The translations under genes and the position numbers were made by a program. Positions 9,822-21,299 of a stretch of DNA of 46,776 bases are shown one piece after another; position 1 is the stretch's first letter; each line of letters opens with the position of its first letter. The notes beneath the pieces are model-generated. The model was not told the DNA's origin, searched no databases, and saw nothing but the letters and a program-made list of their open reading frames with translations. The stretch comes from an uncultured Mycobacteriaceae bacterium (lineage in GTDB: Bacteria > Actinomycetota > Actinomycetes > Mycobacteriales > Mycobacteriaceae), in assembly GCA_903927745.1 (NCBI GenBank), contig CAIYOH010000079.1:1-46776 (forward strand). Reading direction: 5' to 3'.

Positions 9822-10631
9822 TCCGAGCGGCGTTTCCGTCACCGGGCTACTGGCGGGAGCAGCCACCGGAGACGCCCCGGTGGCCGGCGCGCCGCCGGTC
9901 GGCAACGCCTCGCCCCGCATCGACGCCCGGATCTGCTCCAACCGGGAGTGGCCGGCCAACTGCACACCCGCCTGCTCGACCTCGAGCATGCGGCCCTGCA
10001 CCGAGCCCTGCGCCAGTTCCGCCGCGCCGACCGCGTTGGCGTACCGCCGTTCGATCTTGTCGCGAACCTCGTCGAGGCTGGGGGTGTTGCCGGGGGCCGC
10101 GATCTCGGTCATCGACCGCAGCGACGCGCTGACCTGCTCCTGCATCTTCGCCTGCTCGAGCTGGCTGAGCAGCTTGGTCCGCTCCGAGATCTTCTGCTGC
10201 AGCATCATCGCGTTCTGCTCGACCGCCTTCTTGGCCTGAGCCGCCGCAGTCAGCGCTTGGTCGTGCAGCGTCTTGAGGTCTTCGACGCCCTGCTCGGCGG
10301 ACACGAGCTGGGCCGCGAATGCCTCGGCGGCGTTGTTGTACTCCGTGGCCTTGGCGGCGTCGCCGGCGGCGGTGGCCTGATCGGCCAGCGCCAGCGCCTG
10401 ACGAACGTTGACCTGAAGCTTTTCGATATCGGCCAGCTGCCGATTGAGGCGCATCTCCAGCTGTCGCTGGTTGCCGATCACCTGCGCGGCCTGCTGAGTC
10501 AACGCCTGGTGAGTGCGCTGCGCCTCCTCGATGGCCTGCTGGATCTGGATCTTGGGGTCGGCGTGCTCGTCGATCTTCGAGTTGAACAACGCCATGAAGT
10601 ACTTCCACGCCTTGACGAACGGGTTGGCCAT
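9816..10631 (-). CDS. pspA: PspA/IM30 family protein (35-kDa antigen, Rv2744c-like)
   Basis: [62 protein letters not shown]. Confidence 0.93.
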   Translation of the reverse strand: MANPFVKAWKYFMALFNSKIDEHADPKIQIQQAIEEAQRTHQALTQQAAQVIGNQRQLEMRLNRQLADIEKLQVNVRQALALADQATAAGDAAKATEYNNAAEAFAAQLVSAEQGVEDLKTLHDQALTAAAQAKKAVEQNAMMLQQKISERTKLLSQLEQAKMQEQVSASLRSMTEIAAPGNTPSLDEVRDKIERRYANAVGAAELAQGSVQGRMLEVEQAGVQLAGHSRLEQIRASMRGEALPTGGAPATGASPVAAPASSPVTETPLGQ

Positions 10632-10754
10632 CGGTTAGCTCCACCTTCGCTTGTTGTCGGGCCCGTGTTGTCGGACCGCTCTGCGCCGCCTCTGCCGCTC
10701 AATTTAACGGGTCGGCGCCGATCGCCCCACCCCCAATATGATCCAACCGCCGGA

Positions 10755-11102
10755 TCAGGCAACGGCCAGGGGCGCCACCGGCGGAATCACAACCCTGGTG
10801 GCGGGATCGATGGTGGCGGCGGGCCCCGCGTCGTAGGCCGCGCCACAGGCCGCGAACGCCGCACGCTCCTTGCTCGCCATCCGCTCGGCCGCGCCGGTCA
10901 GAATAGACGACAGCGGCACGTCCAGGGCATCGCAGATCGCGTTGAGCAGCTCGCTCGAGGCCTCCTTGCGGCCGCGTTCCACCTCCGACAGGTACCCGAG
11001 GCTCACGCGTGCCGAATCGGACACCTCCCGCAGCGTCCGGCCCTGGGACATCCGGACACGGCGCAGCACGTCGCCGATCACATCACGCACCAACGGCGGC
11101 AT
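10755..11102 (-). CDS. clgR: XRE-family transcriptional regulator ClgR
   Basis: [67 protein letters not shown] and position upstream of pspA; C-terminus ...PLAVA. Confidence 0.93.
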   Translation of the reverse strand: MPPLVRDVIGDVLRRVRMSQGRTLREVSDSARVSLGYLSEVERGRKEASSELLNAICDALDVPLSSILTGAAERMASKERAAFAACGAAYDAGPAATIDPATRVVIPPVAPLAVA

Positions 11103-11219
11103 CCCGCCCTCCCTTCGCCCCGGCACTGACCCACATCAGCCATGCTCTACTTTCGTTGAACGCCCGCGGCAGGCCGCTTGGTTCCCGCCCGGCTCATTCG
11201 GGTGGTGGACGCGCCGGGT

Positions 11220-11810
11220 TCAGTCGGCCGTCCGGCGGAACTGCCTGATCGTCGAGACCCCGTAGTCGATGCCGGTGAGCACCGTCAACACGATCGCGAC
11301 GGCCATCACCACGGCGGCAGCAACCCGGAACGGTCCGGAAAGCGGCAGGATGAACAACCCGATCGCGACGGCCTGGGTCACCGTCTTGACCTTGCCGCCG
11401 AAGCTGGCGGGGATGACACCGCGGCGAATGACCACCAACCGGAGCAGGGTCACGCCGATTTCGCGGGCAAGGATGAGCACCGTGACCCACCACGGCAGGT
11501 CGCCGAGCATGGACAGCCCGATCAGCGCCGAGCCGATTAGCGCTTTGTCGGCGATCGGGTCGGCGAGCGCACCGAATTCCGTCGCCATACCGTAGTTGCG
11601 GGCCAGCACGCCGTCCAGCCGGTCGGTGATGGCGGCGGCCGTGAAGATCGTGAAGGCGACGACACGAAAGACCAGTTGGTGCCCACCCCCGGCGAACAGC
11701 GCGAGCAGGAAGACCGGAACCATCACCAGCCGCAGCAGCGTCAGCGAATTGGCGAGGTTGGCGATTCGGGCGCGGCCCGCCTGCGGACCCGTCTGCGGCT
11801 GCCCCGACAC
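11220..11810 (-). CDS. pgsA: CDP-alcohol phosphatidyltransferase (PgsA3/Rv2746c-like)
   Basis: CDP-alcohol phosphotransferase motif region FTAAAITDRLDGVLARNYGMATEFGALADPIADKAL; start uncertain (ORF open to 11882). Confidence 0.85.
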   Translation of the reverse strand: MSGQPQTGPQAGRARIANLANSLTLLRLVMVPVFLLALFAGGGHQLVFRVVAFTIFTAAAITDRLDGVLARNYGMATEFGALADPIADKALIGSALIGLSMLGDLPWWVTVLILAREIGVTLLRLVVIRRGVIPASFGGKVKTVTQAVAIGLFILPLSGPFRVAAAVVMAVAIVLTVLTGIDYGVSTIRQFRRTAD

Positions 11811-11866
11811 GGCAACAGAATAGCGGTTGACCCGCGCGAGCGTCCCCGATGCCGATACTGGTACCC

Positions 11867-12391
11867 GTGACTGAAAGTCCACAGGATCAGCGACCGATGG
11901 TCCGGCGCGCCCGAACGTCCGACGTGCCCGCGATCAAACACCTCGTCGACACCTACGCCGGGAGGATTCTGCTCGAGAAGAACCTGGTGACGCTCTACGA
12001 GGCCGTTCAGGAGTTCTGGGTGGCCGAATACCCCGAAACCCCTGGCAAGGTGGTCGGTTGCGGGGCCTTGCACGTGTTGTGGGCCGACCTCGGGGAGATC
12101 CGCACCGTCGCGGTCGATCCGGAGATGACGGGCAGCGGCGTCGGCCATGCGATCGTCAGCCGGCTTCTCGACGTCGCCCGCGAGCTGGAACTGGAGCGGG
12201 TGTTCGTCCTGACCTTCGAAACCGCGTTCTTCAGCAGGCACGGGTTCACCGAGATCGAGGGCACCCCGGTCACCGCCGAGGTCTTCGAAGAGATGTGCCG
12301 CTCCTACGACATCGGCGTCGCCGAGTTCCTGGACTTGAGCTACGTCAAGCCCAACATCCTGGGCAACTCCCGCATGCTGCGAGTCCTGTGA
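11867..12391 (+). CDS. argA: Amino-acid N-acetyltransferase ArgA (GNAT-type N-acetylglutamate synthase, Rv2747-like)
   Basis: VRRARTSDVPAIKHLVDTYAGRILLEKNLVTLYEAVQEFWVAE...SYVKPNILGNSRMLRVL, very close to the M. tuberculosis protein as I recall it. Confidence 0.93.
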   Translation: MTESPQDQRPMVRRARTSDVPAIKHLVDTYAGRILLEKNLVTLYEAVQEFWVAEYPETPGKVVGCGALHVLWADLGEIRTVAVDPEMTGSGVGHAIVSRLLDVARELELERVFVLTFETAFFSRHGFTEIEGTPVTAEVFEEMCRSYDIGVAEFLDLSYVKPNILGNSRMLRVL

Positions 12392-12400
12392 ACCGGAGAC

Positions 12401-14941
12401 CTACCCCGCGCCGTCGGCGTCTGCGCCCCGGATCGCCCCCAGGGTCGCGGCCAGCTCGTCGGGCTTGACCAGCACCTCTCTCGCCTTGGATCCTTCGCTG
12501 GGCCCGACGATCCCGCGGGTCTCCATGAGGTCCATCAACCGGCCCGCCTTGGCGAACCCGACCCGCAGCTTGCGCTGCAGCATCGAGGTGGAGCCGAACT
12601 GACTGGACACCACCAGCTCGACGGCCTGGAGGAGAACGTCCATATCGTCGCCGATGTCGGGGTCGACATCGGTGCGCTCGCCGGTGGGCTTGGCGGCGGT
12701 GACGCCGTCGGTGTACTCGGGTTCGGCCTGGTCCTTGCAGGCGGTGACGACGGCCTGGATCTCCTCGTCGGTGATGTAGGCGCCCTGCAGCCGGACGGGC
12801 TTACCCGCCCCCATCGGCAGGAACAGGGCGTCCCCCATCCCGATCAGCTTCTCCGCGCCGGGTTGGTCCAGGATCACCCGGCTGTCGGTGAGCGACGACG
12901 TGGCGAACGCCAGCCGGGACGGCACGTTGGTCTTGATGAGCCCCGTGACGACGTCCACCGACGGTCGCTGGGTGGCCAGGACCAGATGAATGCCGGCTGC
13001 GCGCGCCTTCTGCGTGATCCGAACGATCGCGTCCTCGACGTCGCGCGGGGCGGTCATCATCAGGTCGGCCAGCTCGTCGACGATGGCGACGATGTACGGG
13101 TAGGGCCGGTACTCGCGCTGGCTTCCCAGCGGCGTGGTGATGGCCCCGGAGCGCACCCGCTCGTTGAAGTCGTCGATGTGACGCACCCGCGACGCCTGCA
13201 TGTCCTGATACCGCTGCTCCATCTCGTCGACCAACCACGCGAGCGCGGCGGCCGCCTTCTTGGGCTGGGTAATGATCGGCGTGATCAGGTGCGGAATGCC
13301 TTCATATGGCGTGAGCTCCACCATCTTTGGGTCGATCAGGATCATCCTGACCTCGTCCGGGGTGGCGCGGGTCAGCAGCGACACCAGCATGGAGTTGACG
13401 AAGCTGGACTTACCTGATCCGGTGGACCCGGCGACCAGCAGGTGGGGCATCTTGGCGAGGTTTGCCGAGATGAAGTCCCCTTCGATGTCCTTGCCAAGCC
13501 CAATCACCAGGGGGTGGTGGTCGCGACGGGTCGAGGGCGCGGTGAGCACGTCGGCCAGGCGCACCGTTTCTCGGTCCGTGTTGGGCACCTCGATGCCCAC
13601 GGCGGACTTGCCGGGGATGGGGGCCAGCATCCGCACGCTTTCGGTGGCCACTGCGTAGGCGATGTTCTTCTGCAGCGCGGTGATCTTCTCCACCTTGACG
13701 CCGGGGCCCAGTTCCACTTCGTAGCGGGTGACAGTTGGCCCGCGGGTGCAGCCGGTGACGGCCGCATCGACCTTGAACTGGGTGAGCACGTCGGTGATGG
13801 CGTCGGCCATGACGTTGTTGGCGGCGCTGCGTTTCTTGGGCGGATCGCCGGCTACCAGCAAGCTCAGCGACGGCAGGTTGTAGGGGCCCTCGACGACGCG
13901 GTCCAGCACCGCGGGCTGGTTTTTGCGTGGCGCGCGACGGCGGGTCTTGGCAACCGTAGGCTCGGGCACCGTGGGGGGCTCGGCGCCGGCCTCGTCGGCG
14001 GGAGCGTCCGCTAACACGGACGTGACGTCCGCCGACCCTTGCGGCGGCCAGGCCTGCGACTCGGGGTCGAAGGGCTCGTCGTCGTCGTCGTAGTAGTAGC
14101 CGTCGGCTAAGTCGTCGCTGTAGTTACCGTCGGGGTCATCCTCGTAGTACCCCTGGTCGTCCCCATGGCCGTCCCCATGGCCGTCCCCGTAGCCGTACGC
14201 CCTGTACCGGCGGCCGCCGAACATGGCCCGCACCGCGTCGGGAACCTCGCGGACCGTTGTCCCCGTCATCAACAGCACGCCGAACATGAAGCCGAAGGCC
14301 AACAGCGGCGCGGCGATCCATGCGGTCAGCCCGTCGGACAGCGGACCGCCGATGGCGAAGCCGACGAATCCCGCGGCGTGGCGGCGTGCATCGGGGTTTC
14401 CCGGCGAGCCAGACCAGAGGTGCCGTAGGCCGAGGCCGGACAGGGCGATCAGGCTGGCACCGAGGATCAGCCGCGGCCGCGCGTCGGGGTTGGGCTGCGT
14501 CCGCATCAACGCCACTGCCGCCGAGGCGGTGGCTAAGGGCAGCACCAGGACGCCCGCGCCGACAACCGTGCGCAACAACGTGTCCACCCACGCCCCGAGG
14601 GGGCGGGCGGAGTCGAACCATGAGCTGGCGGCGACGATGACCGACAGGCCCAGCAGAGCCAGCGCGATCCCGTCGCGCCGATGCCCGGGCTCGATGTCGC
14701 GGGCACGCCCGATCGACCGGGCGGCGCTGCCGGTGAGGTCGGCCGCCATTAGCCAGGTGGCGAGCACTGCCCGCCCGCAGTTCACCGCCGCGGTAATCAG
14801 CACCGGCCGGCTGCGCCGCCGGGTGGCCGGGCTGGCTTTCCTCCGCGTCGGCGCCGGCCGAGCGCTGCGGGATCCCCCCCGCGACGCGGCTTTAGAGCTG
14901 CTCGTTCGGGCGCCGGAACGGGCTGCGGTCTTGTTAGCCAT
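12401..14941 (-). CDS. ftsK: DNA translocase FtsK
   Basis: [22 protein letters not shown]...; N-terminal TM segments; [24 protein letters not shown] Walker A; C-terminal gamma domain. Confidence 0.96.
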   Translation of the reverse strand: MANKTAARSGARTSSSKAASRGGSRSARPAPTRRKASPATRRRSRPVLITAAVNCGRAVLATWLMAADLTGSAARSIGRARDIEPGHRRDGIALALLGLSVIVAASSWFDSARPLGAWVDTLLRTVVGAGVLVLPLATASAAVALMRTQPNPDARPRLILGASLIALSGLGLRHLWSGSPGNPDARRHAAGFVGFAIGGPLSDGLTAWIAAPLLAFGFMFGVLLMTGTTVREVPDAVRAMFGGRRYRAYGYGDGHGDGHGDDQGYYEDDPDGNYSDDLADGYYYDDDDEPFDPESQAWPPQGSADVTSVLADAPADEAGAEPPTVPEPTVAKTRRRAPRKNQPAVLDRVVEGPYNLPSLSLLVAGDPPKKRSAANNVMADAITDVLTQFKVDAAVTGCTRGPTVTRYEVELGPGVKVEKITALQKNIAYAVATESVRMLAPIPGKSAVGIEVPNTDRETVRLADVLTAPSTRRDHHPLVIGLGKDIEGDFISANLAKMPHLLVAGSTGSGKSSFVNSMLVSLLTRATPDEVRMILIDPKMVELTPYEGIPHLITPIITQPKKAAAALAWLVDEMEQRYQDMQASRVRHIDDFNERVRSGAITTPLGSQREYRPYPYIVAIVDELADLMMTAPRDVEDAIVRITQKARAAGIHLVLATQRPSVDVVTGLIKTNVPSRLAFATSSLTDSRVILDQPGAEKLIGMGDALFLPMGAGKPVRLQGAYITDEEIQAVVTACKDQAEPEYTDGVTAAKPTGERTDVDPDIGDDMDVLLQAVELVVSSQFGSTSMLQRKLRVGFAKAGRLMDLMETRGIVGPSEGSKAREVLVKPDELAATLGAIRGADADGAG
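14159..14194. repeat. 12-bp in-frame tandem repeat inside the ftsK linker (three copies, third degenerate)
   Basis: gtccccatggcc gtccccatggcc gtccccgtagcc; encodes [10 protein letters not shown] in an acidic/Tyr-rich linker. Confidence 0.9.
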
Positions 14942-15033
14942 GGAGACCAAGCCTAGTCTCATGAACCCCATATGCACCATCAGCAACACTGGTCACAAGA
15001 TGGTGTCAATTCGGCTACCGAGACTCGGCCACC

Positions 15034-15078
15034 CAGACGGTGGATGACCAGACGGTGCATGACCAGACGGTGCATGAG
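15034..15078. repeat. 15-bp tandem repeat, 3 copies (CAGACGGTGCATGAC)
   Basis: cagacggtggatgac cagacggtgcatgac cagacggtgcatgag, upstream of the monooxygenase-like gene. Confidence 0.93.
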
Positions 15079-15121
15079 TAGGGTGACAGCGGTCACCCCA
15101 GCTAGCCGAGGAGCCCACAGC

Positions 15122-15436
15122 ATGCCCGTCGTCGTCGTCGCCTCCATGACCGTGAAGCCCGAATCGGTCGACACCGTCCGCGACATCCTCACCACCGCGG
15201 TCCAGGAAGTACACGGGGAACCCGGTTGCCAGCTGTACTCGCTGCACCAGACAGGCGACACCTTCGTGTTCGTCGAGCAATGGGCTGACGAAGAGGCGCT
15301 CAAGGCCCACAGCACCGCGCCCGCCGTCGGGACGATGTTCGCGGCGATCGGCGAGCACCTCGCGGGCGCACCGGACATCAAGATGTTGGCGCCGGTTCCC
15401 GCGGGCAATCCGGGCCAGGGGCAGCTGCGGAGCTGA
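15122..15436 (+). CDS. Antibiotic biosynthesis monooxygenase (ABM) domain protein (Rv2749-like)
   Basis: [63 protein letters not shown]. Confidence 0.85.
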   Translation: MPVVVVASMTVKPESVDTVRDILTTAVQEVHGEPGCQLYSLHQTGDTFVFVEQWADEEALKAHSTAPAVGTMFAAIGEHLAGAPDIKMLAPVPAGNPGQGQLRS

Positions 15437-16278
15437 TGGCGCGGCCACCTGAAGGCCCGCCGAACGGCCCGCTGAGCGGCAAGACGGCCTTCATCACCGG
15501 TGTGGCACGCGGGCAAGGGCGCGCGCATGCGGTGCGGCTGGCCTCCGACGGCGCGAACGTCATCGGGGTCGACCTGTGCGATCAGATCGCCAGTGTCCGC
15601 TACCCCCTGGCCACCGCGGACGACCTGGCCGCGACCGTCAAGTTGGTCGAGGACACCGGCGCCCGCATCGTCGCCAGGCAGGCCGACGTGCGCGACCGGG
15701 CGTCGCTGTCGACGGCTCTGCAGGCGGGCCTCGACGAGTTCGGCAGCCTCGACATCGTGGTGGCCAACGCAGGCATCGCCCCCATGCAGTCCGGCGACGA
15801 CGGCTGGCGCGACGTCATCGACGTCAATCTCACCGGCGTCTACAACACCATCAAGGCCTCGATACCGACCATGGTCAAACAGGGCACCGGCGGATCGATC
15901 GTGCTGATCAGTTCGAGTGCCGGGCTCGCCGGCGTCGGCAGCCCGGACGCCGGTTCCGTCGGCTACGTCGCAGCCAAGCACGGGGTGGTCGGGTTGATGC
16001 GCGTATACGCGAACCTACTTGCGGGGCAGAACATCCGGGTCAACTCGATCCACCCGTCCGCTGTAGAGACCCCGATGATCGACAACGAGTTCACCCGGGA
16101 GTGGGTGGCGACCATGGCTGCCGCTACGGACACACCGGGCGCCATGGGCAATGCCATGCCGGTGGAGGCTATGCAACCCGAGGACATTGCCAACGCCGTG
16201 GCGTGGCTGGTGTCCGACCAGGCTCGCTACGTCACCGGCGTCACACTGCCGGTCGACGCGGGCTTTCTGAACAAATAG
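15436..16278 (+). CDS. Short-chain dehydrogenase, mycofactocin-coupled SDR type (Rv2750-like)
   Basis: [34 protein letters not shown]...; catalytic YVAAKHG; TPMIDN...; long N-terminal insert typical of mycofactocin-coupled SDRs. Confidence 0.85.
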   Translation: MARPPEGPPNGPLSGKTAFITGVARGQGRAHAVRLASDGANVIGVDLCDQIASVRYPLATADDLAATVKLVEDTGARIVARQADVRDRASLSTALQAGLDEFGSLDIVVANAGIAPMQSGDDGWRDVIDVNLTGVYNTIKASIPTMVKQGTGGSIVLISSSAGLAGVGSPDAGSVGYVAAKHGVVGLMRVYANLLAGQNIRVNSIHPSAVETPMIDNEFTREWVATMAAATDTPGAMGNAMPVEAMQPEDIANAVAWLVSDQARYVTGVTLPVDAGFLNK

Positions 16279-16285
16279 CCGCTGG

Positions 16286-17962
16286 TCAGACTTCGATGAC
16301 GGTCGGCACGATCATCGGCTGGCGGCGGTAGGTCTCCGCCATCCACTTGCCGACCGTGCGCCGGACGGCCTGCGCGATACGCGCGGGGTCGGTAATCTTC
16401 TGGGCGGCAAGAGCTTCCAGTTCTGCTTCCACCTTGCGCACGGCGGGCTCCAGGGCCTTGGGGTCTTCGGAGAATCCCCGCGAATGCAGTTGCGGCGCAA
16501 CCACGGCACGCCCGGTACCGCGCCCGACGATCACCGTGACAGCGACAAAGCCAGACGACAGGATGAGCCGCTCCCCCAACGTGATATCGCCGACGTCGCC
16601 GGAGACCAGGCCGTCGATGAACATCTTGCCCACTGGCACTGCCCCGGCGATCGACACCCGCCCGCCAACCAAGTCGACGCTGACGCCGTTCTCAGCCACC
16701 ACGATCGACTCCTCGGGCACCCCGGCCCGCGCCGCCAGCTTGGCGTTCGCCCGCAGCATCCGCCATGTCCCGTGCACCGGCATCACGTTGCGGGGCCGCA
16801 CCCCGTTGTAGAGGAAGAGCAATTCGCCCGCGCACGCGTGACCCGACACATGCACGCGAACCTGCTGGTTCGTCACCACGCGAGCGCCGATCTTGGCCAG
16901 CGAGTCGATCACCCCGTAGACGGCTTCCTCGTTGCCGGGTATCAGCGACGACGACAGGACAACCAGGTCCCGCGCTGTCAGCGTGATGCTGCGATGCTCG
17001 CCACGCGACATGCGCGACAACGCCGACATCGGCTCTCCCTGGGTGCCGGTGGTGATCAGCACCACCTGCTCGGGCGCTGTCATTTCGGCGGCGGCGATGT
17101 CGAGCAGGTCGGAGTCGGCCAGCTTCAGAAAGCCCAGGTCCCGCGCGATGCCCATGTTGCGCACCATGGACCGCCCGACGAACGACACCCGCCGGCCCAA
17201 AACCACCGCGGCATCGACGATCTGCTGCACCCGGTCGACATTGGAGGCGAAGCACGCCACGATCACCCGGCCGTCGGCACCGCGGATGAGCCGGTGCAGG
17301 GCCGGGCCCACCTCGCTCTCCGAGGGACCCACGCCAGGGACCTGCGCGTTCGTCGAGTCACACAGGAGCAGGTCCACTCCCGCGTCACCGAGCCGGGACA
17401 TCCCGGGCAGATCGGTGGGACGGCCGTCCATCGGCAGCTGGTCCAGCTTGATGTCGCCGGTGAACAGGGCGGTTCCCGCGCCCGTGTGGACGGCGATGGC
17501 CAGCGCGTCAGGTACCGAGTGGTTGACCGCGAAGTATTCGCATTGAAAGACGCCGTGGGTGGTGCGCTCGCCCTCGGCGACCTGCTGGAACAGCGGCTTG
17601 ATGCGGTGCTCGCGGCACTTCGCGGCAACCAGCGCCAGCGTGAACCTGGATCCGACGATCGGGATGTCCGACCGGAGTTTGAGCAGGAACGGAATGGCGC
17701 CGATGTGGTCCTCATGCGCATGGGTCAACACCAGCGCCTCGACGTCGTCTAGACGATCCTCGATGTGACGCAGGTCCGGCAGAATCAGATCGACTCCGGG
17801 TTCATCGTGGGTCGGGAACATGACTCCGCAGTCGATGATCAGCAGCCGACCGAGGTGCTCGAAAACCGCCATATTGCGCCCGATTTCGCCGATGCCGCCC
17901 AGCGCGGTCACTCGCAGGCCCCCCGGAGCCAGAGGCCCCGGTGGTGAGAGGTCTAGATCCAT
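16286..17962 (-). CDS. rnj: Ribonuclease J (metallo-beta-lactamase fold)
   Basis: LRVTALGGIGEIGRNMAVFEHLGRLLIIDCGVMFPTHDEPGVDLILPD...LTHAHEDHIGAIPFLL. Confidence 0.95.
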   Translation of the reverse strand: MDLDLSPPGPLAPGGLRVTALGGIGEIGRNMAVFEHLGRLLIIDCGVMFPTHDEPGVDLILPDLRHIEDRLDDVEALVLTHAHEDHIGAIPFLLKLRSDIPIVGSRFTLALVAAKCREHRIKPLFQQVAEGERTTHGVFQCEYFAVNHSVPDALAIAVHTGAGTALFTGDIKLDQLPMDGRPTDLPGMSRLGDAGVDLLLCDSTNAQVPGVGPSESEVGPALHRLIRGADGRVIVACFASNVDRVQQIVDAAVVLGRRVSFVGRSMVRNMGIARDLGFLKLADSDLLDIAAAEMTAPEQVVLITTGTQGEPMSALSRMSRGEHRSITLTARDLVVLSSSLIPGNEEAVYGVIDSLAKIGARVVTNQQVRVHVSGHACAGELLFLYNGVRPRNVMPVHGTWRMLRANAKLAARAGVPEESIVVAENGVSVDLVGGRVSIAGAVPVGKMFIDGLVSGDVGDITLGERLILSSGFVAVTVIVGRGTGRAVVAPQLHSRGFSEDPKALEPAVRKVEAELEALAAQKITDPARIAQAVRRTVGKWMAETYRRQPMIVPTVIEV

Positions 17963-17993
17963 GTTCGGGCCACCGTCCGGCTCTCTTGTCGGC

Positions 17994-18917
<924 letters not shown>

Positions 18918-18969
18918 CTATTCAGGCTTCGGTGACCGAACCTGATTGCCAACTGCAGCCTTCGCCGGC

Positions 18970-19722
18970 TCAGGTAGCGGCTACCGCAGCTTCGGACGGC
19001 TCTAACTCGCTCGCTTCCTCCGCCTCGTTCACTTCCTGCGGACTCGTCTGCTCCTGGTGGGCCGACTCGAGATCGGCCGGAACCGATTCCAGGTCCCGGT
19101 GAGCACCCATGAGCTGCTCGAGGATCTTGATCCGCTTCTGGCGCGCCTCCGCCAGTTCGCTGCGGGCCTGCTCTCTCACTCGAGCAGAGTGCTTTTCGGC
19201 CTCCGCGAGCAGCTGTTCACGCTCCTGCTCAGCCTTCTGCCACGCCTCCTCGATAGCCGCTTCCTTCTCAGCACGCAAGGCGGTCAGTTCGGCCTCGAGC
19301 TTCTCCCCGGTTTCCGCGTAGTGGGTTTCTTGGTCCTTCAACCGGGCGGCCATGTCCGCCAACAGCTTCTCGTGTTTCTGCTGTTCGGCCTGGATCTCTG
19401 CGTCGGCCTCGGCGATCAGCGCATCCGCCTCGGCGCGCGCCTCGGCCCGCATCTCCGAGACTTCGTCGACGGCGCGGCGCAGCATCTGCGCCATCCGCTT
19501 CTGCGCCGCGTGGGGCGAGGGTGAGGTGTCGGTGAGGAGCCCGACCTCCTTCCGGAGAGCGGCCGCTTCATCGGCGGATGCCTTCAGTCGAGCTCTAAGG
19601 CTCCCGACGTCGTCGATCAGCAGCTGCTGCTTGGTGGTCAGGAGTTCAATCTGGGTGTCGACGGCGCCCGGGTTATAGCCCCTGAACGAGCGCGAGAAAG
19701 TCTTTCCAGCTTCGGCGGCCAC
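18970..19722 (-). CDS. DivIVA/Wag31-like coiled-coil protein
   Basis: N-terminal FSRSFRGYNPGAVDTQIELLTTKQQLLIDDVGSLRARL resembles the DivIVA RGY...VD signature, followed by about 150 residues of heptad-rich Glu/Ala/Lys coiled coil. Confidence 0.7.
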   Translation of the reverse strand: MAAEAGKTFSRSFRGYNPGAVDTQIELLTTKQQLLIDDVGSLRARLKASADEAAALRKEVGLLTDTSPSPHAAQKRMAQMLRRAVDEVSEMRAEARAEADALIAEADAEIQAEQQKHEKLLADMAARLKDQETHYAETGEKLEAELTALRAEKEAAIEEAWQKAEQEREQLLAEAEKHSARVREQARSELAEARQKRIKILEQLMGAHRDLESVPADLESAHQEQTSPQEVNEAEEASELEPSEAAVAAT

Positions 19723-19804
19723 GGCTCATTCCCTTTCCTGGACGACGGGGTGGCCCGACGGGCCGGTTCCCCGAACAGCGAACTTTACCGTGGCCCCGGG
19801 AGGC

Positions 19805-20326
19805 TCACCGCCGATGGTAGGTGTGGAATCGGTAGCGCAGCCCCGTACTGCTAACCAGCCACTCGTGCGGCTCGCCGCGCCACGCCGAATCCAACTGGGG
19901 CGCCACCGCGTCGTCGGCGTCGAGCAACAGGTCAATGTCCACCTCGGTGACCTCGCACCGGGTGGCGTACGGCAGCGCCAGCAGATAGATCTGCTCGCCG
20001 CCGATGACCCAGATCTCCGGCTCCGAACGGCAGCTGGCCAGTGCCGCCTCCAATGAGCCGACCACCTCCGCCCCCTCGGCCACTAAGTCGGGCTGACGGG
20101 ACAGCACGATATTCCTGCGACCCGGCAGCGGCCGGACCCGCGGCGGCAGTGACTCCCAGGTGCGCCGACCCATGATGACGGTGTGCCCCAGCGTCACTTC
20201 TTTGAAGCGGGTCAGGTCTTCGGGTACCCGCCACGGGATGTCACCGCCACGGCCGAGCACCCCGGACGGCGACTGGGCCCAGACCAAACCCACCCCCGCC
20301 GGCCTATCGCCGTCGGCGCGCGTCAT
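19805..20326 (-). CDS. dfrA: Dihydrofolate reductase
   Basis: [50 protein letters not shown]; start overlaps the thyA stop (ATGA). Confidence 0.96.
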   Translation of the reverse strand: MTRADGDRPAGVGLVWAQSPSGVLGRGGDIPWRVPEDLTRFKEVTLGHTVIMGRRTWESLPPRVRPLPGRRNIVLSRQPDLVAEGAEVVGSLEAALASCRSEPEIWVIGGEQIYLLALPYATRCEVTEVDIDLLLDADDAVAPQLDSAWRGEPHEWLVSSTGLRYRFHTYHRR

Positions 20327-21129
20327 ATCGCGACGGGGGCTTTGATCGCCGGGTGCGGATCGTAGTTAGTCACGACGACGTCCTCGTAGCCGTAGTCGAA
20401 CAGAGAATTCCGGTGCGCCAGAGTGAGTTGCGGATAGGGCCGCGGATCGCGGCTCAGCTGGAGGCGAACCTGCTCGACGTGGTTGTCGTATATGTGGCAG
20501 TCGCCGCCCGTCCAGACGAATTCGCCGACCGACAAGCCAGCCTGCGCCGCCATCATGTGGGTGAGCAGCGCGTAGCTGGCGATGTTGAACGGCACGCCTA
20601 GGAACAGGTCCGCGCTGCGCTGGTAGAGCTGGCAACTCAGCCGCCCATCGGCCACGTAGAACTGGAAGAAGGCATGACATGGAGGCAGCACCATGCGCGG
20701 GATCTCGCCGACGTTCCACGCCGAGACGATGATGCGGCGTGAGTCCGGTTCGGTGCGCAGCAACTCCAGCGCGGCGCTGATCTGATCGATGCGCTCACCA
20801 CTCGGGGCAGGCCAGGATCGCCACTGCACGCCGTAAATAGGCCCGAGATCACCCGTGGGACTGGCCCACTCGTCCCAGATCGTGACACCGTGCTCCTGCA
20901 GCCAGCTCACGTTGGAGTCGCCGCGCAGAAACCACAGCAGCTCGTACACCACCGACTTGAAGTGAACTCTCTTGGTGGTCAACAGCGGGAAGCCCGCCGA
21001 CAGGTCGTAGCGCAGCTGCTGGCCGAACAGACTGCGGGTGCCGGTGCCGGTGCGGTCAGATTTGACCGAGCCCCGCTCAAGCACCAGGCGAAGCAGGTCC
21101 TCGTAGGGGGTCGGGATCGGCGTCGACAC
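20323..21129 (-). CDS. thyA: Thymidylate synthase ThyA
   Basis: [37 protein letters not shown]...; [47 protein letters not shown]. Confidence 0.97.
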   Translation of the reverse strand: MSTPIPTPYEDLLRLVLERGSVKSDRTGTGTRSLFGQQLRYDLSAGFPLLTTKRVHFKSVVYELLWFLRGDSNVSWLQEHGVTIWDEWASPTGDLGPIYGVQWRSWPAPSGERIDQISAALELLRTEPDSRRIIVSAWNVGEIPRMVLPPCHAFFQFYVADGRLSCQLYQRSADLFLGVPFNIASYALLTHMMAAQAGLSVGEFVWTGGDCHIYDNHVEQVRLQLSRDPRPYPQLTLAHRNSLFDYGYEDVVVTNYDPHPAIKAPVAI

Positions 21130-21141
21130 GCGGCTAGCTTA

Positions 21142-21275
21142 GCGGCGATCGCAAGCGCGGCGAAGCCGGGCGCAGCGGGTCGCCGCCATCACATCCCGCG
21201 GCGATCGCAAGCGCGGCGAAGCCGGGCGCAGCGGGTCGCCGCCATCACATCCCGCGGCGATCGCAAGCGCGGCGA
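21142..21275. repeat. 56-bp tandem repeat, about 2.4 copies, with inverted GCGGCGA...TCGCCGC arms in each full unit
   Basis: Units at 21142-21197 and 21198-21253 are identical by eye; partial third unit to 21275; lies in the thyA/dienelactone hydrolase divergent intergenic region. Confidence 0.95.
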
Positions 21276-21299
21276 CGCGCGTGGAGTAGAACGGATGCC

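Noticed and set aside
9718-10239. Plus-strand ORF with a [12 protein letters not shown] repeat peptide
   Set aside because: Produced by reading the 18-bp DNA repeat and the pspA antisense strand; no independent support.
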